Shown in pieces: positions 1-5,655 of a stretch of 10,000 nucleotides of DNA; position 1 is the first letter of the stretch, and every line of letters begins with the position of its first letter. The stretch is from positions 1 to 10,000 of the forward strand of contig NZ_JAIWOI010000297.1 of the NCBI RefSeq assembly GCF_020217005.1, in the 5' to 3' direction. The translations under genes and the position numbers were made by a program. The stretch is from Rheinheimera sp. (GTDB lineage: Bacteria; Pseudomonadota; Gammaproteobacteria; Enterobacterales; Alteromonadaceae). A model generated the notes under the pieces. The model saw only the letters and a list, made by a program, of their open reading frames with translations. It had not been told where the DNA came from and did not search any database.

Positions 1-2
1 AA

Positions 3-698
3 CTGCTAAAACGTTTGGCTTATCCTGTAGCTATGCCTGAGTTGTCTCCAGTACCAGACTTTGAACAGTACAAAGATGTATCGGAGAAAAAAAAAGCATT
101 TTTTGATTATCTTTTGCCATTTATTGAACGTGAAAACGCCAGGTTGTTACATATTCGACAACAGGTTGTCGAAGTACAGCAAAAGGCGCTAAGCCAAGAG
201 CTGACGGTTGAAGAATACGCTTTCATCTATAGCCTGTATGATGAGTTCAAATTGGACTATCCAGAAGTTGATAAAGAGGGCTTTCGGCTCTTATTAAGCA
301 GAGTAGATGCTATCCCTGCAGATTTAGTGCTGATCCAGGCCGCTAAAGAATCAGGGTGGGGCAGCAGCCGTTTTGCTCTGGAGGCTTATAACTTCTTCGG
401 CCAATGGTGTTTTAAAGCAGGTTGTGGTGTAGTGCCACAAAAACGTAGCGCTGGCAAATACCATGAGGTCGCGGTATTTCCAAACATAGCTGCTGCTATT
501 AATAGCTATTTTTATAACCTTAACACTTTTTATGTATACGAAGATTTACGCCAACTCAGGGCTAAACGCCGGGCAGAAGGTGAAGTAGCCGGACATCACC
601 TGGTTGCAGGTTTAAGCCGGTATTCAGAGCGGGGTCAGGATTACGTTAAAGAAATCCATACCATGCTTAAAGCCAATACTAAACATATAGACAGCTAA
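3..698 (+). CDS. Bax-like glucosaminidase-domain protein, 5' partial
   Basis: Probable peptidoglycan hydrolase of the glucosaminidase (GH73-like) family, closest in layout to E. coli Bax. The reading frame is open to the left edge (the first full codon is CTG at position 3), so the N-terminus, probably including a signal or membrane anchor, lies outside the window. The TTG at 15 is unlikely to be the true start because coding-like sequence precedes it. The core motif QAAKESGWGSSRFA contains the family's conserved glutamate (codon 348-350) and is followed by NFFGQWCF, typical of the lysozyme-like fold. Further on come the NLNTFYVYEDLR segment and a C-terminal GLSRYSERGQDYV stretch, both of which have counterparts in Bax. 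Two cysteines flank the FGQWCFKAGC segment. The stop TAA shares its last base with the ATG of the next gene (TAATG), which suggests cotranscription and translational coupling. The family call is strong. Cellular role and exact substrate are inferred. Confidence 0.85.
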   Translation: MLKRLAYPVAMPELSPVPDFEQYKDVSEKKKAFFDYLLPFIERENARLLHIRQQVVEVQQKALSQELTVEEYAFIYSLYDEFKLDYPEVDKEGFRLLLSRVDAIPADLVLIQAAKESGWGSSRFALEAYNFFGQWCFKAGCGVVPQKRSAGKYHEVAVFPNIAAAINSYFYNLNTFYVYEDLRQLRAKRRAEGEVAGHHLVAGLSRYSERGQDYVKEIHTMLKANTKHIDS

Positions 699-1348
699 TG
701 ATAAAACCCTATGTTCTGGCCAGCTTGCTGGTTACTTTGTGTGGTTCAGCTATGGCTGATACCGTATTTAATTACGACGGCTTTTACGCCAGGATGAAAA
801 AAAGTGAAAAGGTTGAGTTCAGTGATATCACGCTGGCATTTATGCTGCAAAAAGCGGGCACAACCGAAGTATGCGTTGTAGATAAAGCGCTCATTACTAC
901 TGATATCTCTGAAGCGCCTTTGACCATAGCTGGTAATGGCGAGCTGATGCTACCTTTTGATGAGATGCTGAATGTACAAAAGGCGCTCATTATTCTAAAA
1001 CAGCCGCAGGGTGCTGTAGCCTGTGATTTAAACTTTAAACTACGTAGCAAGATGCCGGTACCGCAACAAGCAACTGTAGCTCAACTTCGTAAGCTACAGA
1101 GCCAGTTTGACGAATTGTTGGATTCATTAGCGGGCTGGGGTAAATACTGGTTGCCTGATGTCTCTGGTTTAACTCTGCATTTTTCGGGTGAAGTCGTAGC
1201 GCAAAGTTCTGATGCAGCCTTAAATCAGCAGTTATTATGTGAGCAAAACCGCTGCCGGATTTTTTTACCGCTCTCTTTAGCTGATACTGCCACAGTGCAG
1301 TTTTCCAAAGTGCCTGATCACGCCACGCCTCTGTTACTACAGCCCTAA
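698..1348 (+). CDS. DUF2987-family secreted protein
   Basis: A 216-residue protein of unknown function that I recognise as DUF2987, found in Vibrio, Shewanella and relatives. Residues 1-20 look like a Sec signal peptide: a short positive start, a hydrophobic core, then AMA before Asp21, giving a probable periplasmic protein. The mature part begins with VFNYDGFYARMKKS, resembling the conserved N-terminal block of the family. The family's second block is seen around residues 132-161 as LQSQFDELLDSLAGWGKYWL followed by PDVSGLTLHF. Four cysteines remain after cleavage (59, 109, 181, 186), so disulfides are possible. The ATG overlaps the upstream stop by one base and no Shine-Dalgarno sequence is visible, so initiation probably depends on coupling to the Bax-like gene. 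That pairing hints at an envelope-related role, which is inference only. Confidence 0.8.
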   Translation: MIKPYVLASLLVTLCGSAMADTVFNYDGFYARMKKSEKVEFSDITLAFMLQKAGTTEVCVVDKALITTDISEAPLTIAGNGELMLPFDEMLNVQKALIILKQPQGAVACDLNFKLRSKMPVPQQATVAQLRKLQSQFDELLDSLAGWGKYWLPDVSGLTLHFSGEVVAQSSDAALNQQLLCEQNRCRIFLPLSLADTATVQFSKVPDHATPLLLQP

Positions 1349-1353
1349 CTCTG

Positions 1354-1905
1354 ATGGCCGGATTGGTGCTTTATCTGCTCACTCATAGCAGAGAATTGTC
1401 GAAGAAGACCAATACCGGCGCTTTAGTTCTGCAAGCTCTGGCTGATTCGGGACACGTCAGGGTTGAGCTAATCGAATGGCAACGCAAGTCACCTGATCCG
1501 CTATTAGTCGACTTATCGGCAACACAGCAGCTGGGCTTGGTGTACCCACTAAGCGCAGATACTGGTCAAGCCTGTTATCTGCTGCAACAAGGACAATATC
1601 AAGCTCAAAACCCGGTTGCAGTCACAGAGATGCCCATTCGTTTGAATGAAGCTGTCAAACACTGGGTTTTATTGGACGCTACCTGGCAGGAAGCAGCCAA
1701 AATGCTTAGACAAAGCCCTTATTTGCATTCTTGTTACCGCCTTGGCATAAAGCCCGCTACGCCATCTTTGTATGCACTACGCCGTAATCAAAGGGACGGC
1801 GCCTTGTGTACCGCAGAAGTGGTGATGGAATTACTGCAGCAAACGGGATTTATCAAAGAAAAAGAGCAGCTGATGCTGCTCTTTGATGAATTCAATAAGC
1901 ACTGA
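1354..1905 (+). CDS. DTW-domain protein, tRNA-uridine aminocarboxypropyltransferase family (short form)
   Basis: A 183-residue DTW-domain protein. The family, which includes E. coli TapT (YfiP) and human DTWD1/2, transfers the 3-amino-3-carboxypropyl group of S-adenosylmethionine to uridine in tRNA (acp3U). Visible motifs are LTHSRELSKKTNTG (residues 9-22), equivalent to the TapT segment with conserved N-T-G; LLDATWQEAAKMLRQSPYL, carrying the signature D108-x-T110-W111; and YALRRNQRDGALCTAEV (140-156), equivalent to the C-terminal substrate-binding stretch. The N-terminal cysteine cluster present in TapT is absent: the protein starts directly at the first beta strand. The ATG lies five bases after the DUF2987 stop with no clear ribosome site, so coupling is likely. 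The last codons contain a terminator-like hairpin that appears to serve the opposite strand. Family assignment is firm. Which tRNA position it modifies, or whether this short form is active, cannot be told from the sequence. Confidence 0.85.
   Translation: MAGLVLYLLTHSRELSKKTNTGALVLQALADSGHVRVELIEWQRKSPDPLLVDLSATQQLGLVYPLSADTGQACYLLQQGQYQAQNPVAVTEMPIRLNEAVKHWVLLDATWQEAAKMLRQSPYLHSCYRLGIKPATPSLYALRRNQRDGALCTAEVVMELLQQTGFIKEKEQLMLLFDEFNKH
1854..1884 (-). terminator. Rho-independent terminator for ttcA, inside the convergent DTW gene
   Basis: Perfect inverted repeat AAAGAGCAGC (1861-1870), loop TGAT, GCTGCTCTTT (1875-1884). Read on the - strand, the stem runs directly into CTTTTTCTTTG, a good T-rich tail. 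Read on the + strand, only TTTG follows. It therefore fits best as the terminator of the leftward ttcA transcript, about 90 bp past the ttcA stop, and it is embedded in the last codons of the DTW gene. It may act weakly in the other direction. Confidence 0.6.
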
Positions 1906-1975
1906 TGGCTAGCGAAATATGTTCTCTGTCTGGCATTAGGCTGGGATTTTAGACGGGATGGAGTAAACCCATCCC

Positions 1976-2899
1976 CTACAGTAGTTCAACAAACTGGACC
2001 TCAGGTGCAGCCGGTTCGTCCTCATCCTGCAGTAAACCCACTGGTACTTTGGGTACATCAGGTTTATCAAAGGCCATATCACCTTCAACGGGCAGTGGAC
2101 TGTCTTTACTGATCCCGGCAAAATCAAACAGATTTTTATCAATCATGTGTGATGGCACTATATTCTGCATGGCCTGAAACATGGTCTCTATGCGACCAGG
2201 AAAACGTTTATCCCAGTCCTGCAACATTTCTTTTACTACCTGACGCTGTAAACCATCCTGAGAACCACATAAATTACATGGAATAATGGGGAACTGGCGG
2301 GCTGTTGCGTATTTCTCTATGTCCTTTTCCCTGCAGTATGCTAAAGGACGGATCACTATATGCTCACCATTGTCGCTGATCAGCTTGGCTGGCATAGACT
2401 TCATTTTGCCACCGTAGAACATGTTTAAAAACATAGTTTCAATCATGTCATCGCGGTGGTGACCCAGGGCAATTTTGGTTGCTCCTAACTCATTAGCGGT
2501 ACGATATAAAATACCCCGACGTAACCGAGAACATAAAGAACAGGTGGTTTTACCTTCAGGGATTTTATCTTTCACTATTGAGTAGGTGTCTTCAGTCACA
2601 ATCTGAAAATCAACACCTATAGAACTTAGATATGCCGGCAACACTTCGGCTGGAAAGCCTGGTTGTTTCTGATCGAGATTCACTGCCACTATCGAAAATT
2701 GAATAGGTGCAGATTGTTGTAAGTTCAACAGTATATCCAGCAGGGTATAGCTGTCCTTGCCACCAGACAAACACACCATAACCTTGTCACCTTCTTCGAT
2801 CATATTAAAGTCGGCAATAGCCTGACCTACGCCACGACGCAAGCGTTTGTGTAATTTATTCAGGTTATATTGTGCTTTGGCTTCTGCTGCATGCGACAT
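1976..2899 (-). CDS. ttcA: tRNA 2-thiocytidine(32) synthetase TtcA
   Basis: An ATP-dependent, Fe-S cluster-containing enzyme that thiolates cytidine 32 of certain tRNAs to s2C32, in the cytoplasm. The 307-residue sequence has the PP-loop pyrophosphatase motif SGGKDS (45-50), which binds ATP. The CxxC pair C120/C123 in [12 protein letters not shown] holds cluster ligands, and a second cysteine motif, C208-N-L-C211-GSQ, follows in the [10 protein letters not shown] stretch. [19 protein letters not shown] (146-164) and NLFDFAGI are also characteristic. Length matches the family (about 310 in E. coli). The C-terminal tail after [11 protein letters not shown] is acidic and variable, as in relatives. 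The ribosome site is weak (AGGG well upstream of ATG). The gene lies 102 bp downstream of uspE on the same strand and has its own plausible promoter. Its 3' side converges with the DTW gene. Identification is very secure. Confidence 0.97.
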   Translation of the reverse strand: MSHAAEAKAQYNLNKLHKRLRRGVGQAIADFNMIEEGDKVMVCLSGGKDSYTLLDILLNLQQSAPIQFSIVAVNLDQKQPGFPAEVLPAYLSSIGVDFQIVTEDTYSIVKDKIPEGKTTCSLCSRLRRGILYRTANELGATKIALGHHRDDMIETMFLNMFYGGKMKSMPAKLISDNGEHIVIRPLAYCREKDIEKYATARQFPIIPCNLCGSQDGLQRQVVKEMLQDWDKRFPGRIETMFQAMQNIVPSHMIDKNLFDFAGISKDSPLPVEGDMAFDKPDVPKVPVGLLQDEDEPAAPEVQFVELL

Positions 2900-2930
2900 A
2901 AAACAACGACCCTAAGTAAAAATGGCGCGT

Positions 2931-2959
2931 AGTATAACCAACTAAGCGCCAGCTTTGTA
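2931..2959 (-). promoter_or_regulatory. Putative sigma-70 promoter of ttcA
   Basis: On the - strand, TATACT (2931-2936) is a good -10 hexamer. TACAAA (2954-2959) is a poor -35 (three of six matches) at the standard 17-bp spacing. Transcription would begin about 25 bases upstream of the ttcA ATG. The call rests mainly on the -10 match. Confidence 0.45.
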
Positions 2960-3001
2960 TACCCCTGGTGCTTTATGCTGCAGCTTTGTCGCGCGTGGAG
3001 C

Positions 3002-3934
3002 TTAATGTTTTGCCAGCGGGCATATAAAACCTGCAGGTTTGACCGCCAAAACATCACAGTCGAGCCTGTCTATCACATGCTCAGCAGTGTTGCCGATAAT
3101 AGCTGCGGACAAACCAGTACGGCCTATAGTGCCTATCACCACCATTTCAGCGTCCAATTGCTGAGCTAATTTCGGGATCACATCTTCTGGCATACCTTCC
3201 TCCACATGAGTCTGGGCTGAAGGTAATTCGAATTCGACGGCCAGCTTCTGAACTGCGTCCATATGATGGGTTTTCATGGTTTGATTGTATTCCTGTGGGT
3301 TAAATTCAGGAATTTCAATGGCAATATTGACAGGCGTGCCGGGGAAGGCGTTAACCAGCTGTACTTTGCCATTCAGCAGAGCTGCCAGTTGTTTGGATTG
3401 CTGGATAATTCGCTGATTCAGCGAACTGTGATGTGTTTGTTCACTTCCCGCATTTACAGCAGCCACTATATTGCCGTGTTCGGGCCATTCATGATCTTTG
3501 ACCAGCAAGACAGGGCAAGGACATTTGCGCAAAATATGCCAGTCAGTGGGAGTGAAGATCATGGATTTGAGTACATCATGATCATGAGTCCCTTTAATCA
3601 CCAGGTCGTATTCTTTTTCCAGCACAGCTTGCACTATGGCCTCAAAAGGCCTGTTGTGCCAAACCACCTGAATATCTATGTTCAAGCCTTGTTCTTTATA
3701 ATCAGCAATGAGTTCACTGATCCAGAGTTCGCGGTCATTAATCACCGCCTGGCGCATCGATTCACGTTCTTCTCCTGATAACATCGTGGTCATCTCGTAA
3801 GAGAAATCATAAATCGACAAAAAAGCCGTAAGTTGGCAGTTTTGCAGTTTGGCCAGTTCGACAGCCCTGTTCAGGGCCTTTTGTTCGGCCACTGAAGGGT
3901 CCAGTACCACCAGTACTTTTGGATATAAGGTCAT
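3002..3934 (-). CDS. uspE: Universal stress protein UspE
   Basis: A 310-residue cytoplasmic tandem universal stress protein. The first Usp domain spans about 1-147, starting YPKVLVVLDPS and ending with the UspE-typical TPTDWHILRKCPCPVLLVK (128-146). The second spans about 155-300 and ends VVIGTIGRTGLSAAIIGNTAEHV..CDVLAVKP, which preserves the GxxG-x9-G(S/T)xN pattern of nucleotide-binding Usp domains (G268, G271, G281-N-T). E. coli UspE is linked to stress resistance, motility and adhesion, and the gene lies next to fnr in many gammaproteobacteria, as here. A clear Shine-Dalgarno AGGAG (3941-3945 on this strand) sits six bases before the ATG, supporting the start. The 103-bp gap upstream contains a possible FNR-like site, so oxygen control is plausible but unproven. 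No convincing terminator follows, so read-through into ttcA is possible. Confidence 0.95.
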   Translation of the reverse strand: MTLYPKVLVVLDPSVAEQKALNRAVELAKLQNCQLTAFLSIYDFSYEMTTMLSGEERESMRQAVINDRELWISELIADYKEQGLNIDIQVVWHNRPFEAIVQAVLEKEYDLVIKGTHDHDVLKSMIFTPTDWHILRKCPCPVLLVKDHEWPEHGNIVAAVNAGSEQTHHSSLNQRIIQQSKQLAALLNGKVQLVNAFPGTPVNIAIEIPEFNPQEYNQTMKTHHMDAVQKLAVEFELPSAQTHVEEGMPEDVIPKLAQQLDAEMVVIGTIGRTGLSAAIIGNTAEHVIDRLDCDVLAVKPAGFICPLAKH

Positions 3935-4005
3935 ATCATGCTCCTGCTAAGCTAAGGCTTACCCTGTAAGTGTAGCCAAGGTAGCTAAGGTTGGCTGATA
4001 AGTCC

Positions 4006-4019
4006 TTGTGCTGGATCAA
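4006..4019. promoter_or_regulatory. Possible FNR-like operator upstream of uspE
   Basis: TTGTG-CTGG-ATCAA matches eight of ten defined bases of the FNR consensus TTGAT-N4-ATCAA, with one perfect and one imperfect half site. Its centre lies about 78 bp upstream of the uspE ATG, in the only gap of the region long enough to hold a uspE promoter. No strong -10 could be placed at the distance expected for class II activation, so this is a weak candidate. Confidence 0.3.
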
Positions 4020-4037
4020 TAATACCTATGGTATCTG

Positions 4038-4754
4038 TCAGCGGGCTATAGCGGATCCACCAGCCAGTTTACTTAACGCTTCCGGATCGCTGATGCAAAT
4101 CAGCTTACCATCGACGTGTATCAAGTCGTCCTTATGGAATCGACCTAATAAACGGCTAATAGTTTCAACTGTAAGGCCTAAATAGTTACCTATTTCGCCA
4201 CGGGTCATACTCAAACGGAACTCTTTTTTGGAAAAACCCCGGCTGGCAAAGCGATGGGACAGGTTGGTTAAGAAGGCAGCCAGTTTCTCTTCTGCATTCT
4301 TACGGTTGAGCAACAATAACATCTGTTGATCGCCGCTGATGTCCTGACTCATCAGACGCATCATTTGTTGTCGTAGTTTGGGCAGCTCACCCATCAGTTG
4401 ATCCATCTGACTGTAAGGTATTTCACAGACCATAGCAGTTTCCAGCGCCTGAGCAAAACTTGGGTGTTTTTGTTCGCCTATAGCGTCAAAACCTATGACA
4501 TCGCCAGGTAAATGAAAACCAGTAATTTGCTCTTCGCCTGCCTCTGTTAAGGTAAATGTTTTGAAGGAGCCACTACGAACTGCATATAACGAATGTAAAA
4601 CTGTACCCGCCTCAATTAAAAAGTCACCTTTGTGAAGAGGTTTCTTACGCTCAATGATGTCGTCCAGCGTATCAAGTTCAGCATTATTTAAGGTAAAAGG
4701 CAGACAAAGCTGACTAAAACCACAGTGTTGACAACTTAAGTTTGAAGCGGACAT
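4038..4754 (-). CDS. fnr: Oxygen-sensing transcription regulator Fnr (EtrA)
   Basis: A CRP/FNR-family regulator that holds a [4Fe-4S] cluster under anoxia, dimerises, and switches genes between aerobic and anaerobic or microaerobic respiration. The 238 residues align throughout with E. coli FNR. Cluster ligands are C8, C11 and C17 in [10 protein letters not shown] plus C110 in TAMVCEIP (equivalent to C20, C23, C29 and C122). A cyclic-nucleotide-type beta barrel covers about 20-130. The dimerisation helix is around 130-160. The helix-turn-helix is at about 185-205, with E197, S200 and R201 in [12 protein letters not shown], the FNR recognition triad. The N-terminus is about 12 residues shorter than in E. 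coli. This start is fixed by an in-frame TGA (4764-4766) just upstream, with GAGGAA as ribosome site. The gene lies 29 bp downstream of the SafE-like gene, so it may be read from the cco operon as well as any promoter of its own. Fnr is the expected regulator of ccoNOQP. Confidence 0.97.
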   Translation of the reverse strand: MSASNLSCQHCGFSQLCLPFTLNNAELDTLDDIIERKKPLHKGDFLIEAGTVLHSLYAVRSGSFKTFTLTEAGEEQITGFHLPGDVIGFDAIGEQKHPSFAQALETAMVCEIPYSQMDQLMGELPKLRQQMMRLMSQDISGDQQMLLLLNRKNAEEKLAAFLTNLSHRFASRGFSKKEFRLSMTRGEIGNYLGLTVETISRLLGRFHKDDLIHVDGKLICISDPEALSKLAGGSAIAR

Positions 4755-4783
4755 AGGTATTCCTCAATAACAACTTTCCCAGC

Positions 4784-5470
4784 TTAGAAAAGTCGTGGCG
4801 CTAATGCAATAGCTATAGTGTAAAGAGCATACAAGGCTAATAAAATAGCAGCGCAGGCTCTTACCCAATTTTTATTTTTAAACCGGCTAAGGCTGCGGGC
4901 GAAACGTCCGACAGCCAGCATAGCCGGCAGGGTGCCAAGGCCAAAAGCGGTCATCAGTAAGGAGCCTTGTAAGGCGCTGCCACTTGCCAGGCTCCAGCCT
5001 AAACTGCTGTAAACCAAACCACAAGGCAAAAAGCCCCAGCATAGACCATAAGCTATAGCTTTGATGCTGCGATCAAGTGGCAGCAATCTCTTGGCAACAG
5101 GCTGCACTTTGCGCCATAGCGCCGCTCCCAGCCTTTCAAGCCAAGTTAGAGCAAACCATATACGGGCAACATAAAAAGCCATGAGTAAAAGCATCAGACC
5201 AGCAAGTAGTTTCAACCAGAACAAACTGAGGCCCAGTTTTACCAGAACAGTAGCTCCAAAAGCGCCCGTTAAAGCACCTAAACCACTGTAGGTCGCCAGT
5301 CGCCCGAGACTGAGCATCAGTTGCAGCTTAAGTTGTTGCACCAGATTAAGGGGAGGCATAGCAAGTTGTAATGCGCTTGCTATACCACCGCACATCACCA
5401 GACAATGACTGCTGCCTAAAAAACCTATGCTAAAAGCAGCCAGCAAGTTAAGGACAAGATCCTGATTCAT
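4784..5470 (-). CDS. SafE/DsbD_2-like six-helix membrane protein, cbb3 oxidase-associated
   Basis: An inner-membrane protein of 228 residues with about six hydrophobic helices (roughly 5-28, 52-75, 80-104, 137-160, 166-190 and 203-224). It is usually annotated as 'sulfite exporter TauE/SafE family' or 'cytochrome c biogenesis protein transmembrane region' (DsbD_2/CcdA-like superfamily). Motifs seen are GSSHCLVMCGG in the first helix (C23, C27), WGFLPCGLVYSSL in the fourth (P149-C150-G) and GLGTLP (178-182) in the fifth, arranged like the two-fold repeat of CcdA/UreH-type proteins. The start ATG overlaps the ccoS stop in an ATGA, with no Shine-Dalgarno sequence, so translation is probably coupled. 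The same gene commonly sits between ccoS and fnr in Shewanella-type genomes. The true function is not established. Membrane cysteines plus context suggest copper handling or thiol transfer during oxidase assembly rather than sulfite export, which is inference. Confidence 0.85.
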   Translation of the reverse strand: MNQDLVLNLLAAFSIGFLGSSHCLVMCGGIASALQLAMPPLNLVQQLKLQLMLSLGRLATYSGLGALTGAFGATVLVKLGLSLFWLKLLAGLMLLLMAFYVARIWFALTWLERLGAALWRKVQPVAKRLLPLDRSIKAIAYGLCWGFLPCGLVYSSLGWSLASGSALQGSLLMTAFGLGTLPAMLAVGRFARSLSRFKNKNWVRACAAILLALYALYTIAIALAPRLF

Positions 5471-5655
5471 TGAGGAGGTAGTTGATCAGGTTGTGTTTCT
5501 GATGCTGTAGTTGTCTTCTCATCTTCAAACAAAATGCTCATACCTTCCTTGTTTAAATCATCAAACTGACGACTTCGTACCGCCCAGAAAAAAATACCCA
5601 GACCAATGCAGACAAAAAGTATAGCAATGGGGATCAGCACATAAATAATACTCAT
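5467..5655 (-). CDS. ccoS: Cbb3-type cytochrome oxidase assembly protein CcoS
   Basis: A 62-residue membrane protein needed in other bacteria for maturation of cbb3 oxidase, including insertion of heme b and CuB into CcoN. It has a single transmembrane helix at about 4-26. This is followed by the family signature FFWAVRSRQFDDL (22-34), a short IL motif near 41-42 and a polar, variable tail rich in Thr, Gln and Pro. It overlaps ccoI upstream and the SafE-like gene downstream, each by four bases (ATGA), so all three are likely translated in series. The family's usual length and motif make the call secure despite the small size. Confidence 0.93.
   Translation of the reverse strand: MSIIYVLIPIAILFVCIGLGIFFWAVRSRQFDDLNKEGMSILFEDEKTTTASETQPDQLPPQ

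Noticed and set aside
15..17. TTG as the start codon of the Bax-like gene
   Set aside because: The frame continues open to the window edge, and Bax-family proteins have additional N-terminal sequence, so the gene is treated as 5' partial.
1955..1975. Hairpin GGGATGG / CCATCCC just past the ttcA stop
   Set aside because: A 7-bp stem with no T-tract on either strand. The stem at 1861-1884 is a better terminator.
3263..3778. A 171-codon open frame on the + strand
   Set aside because: It is antisense to uspE, a secure gene, and its translation resembles no family I know. It is best explained as a shadow frame.
3974..3996. Inverted repeat AGCCAA / TTGGCT upstream of uspE
   Set aside because: Six bases with an 11-base spacer and no T-tract. 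Overlapping AGCTAAGG direct repeats suggest a simple-sequence coincidence rather than a site.
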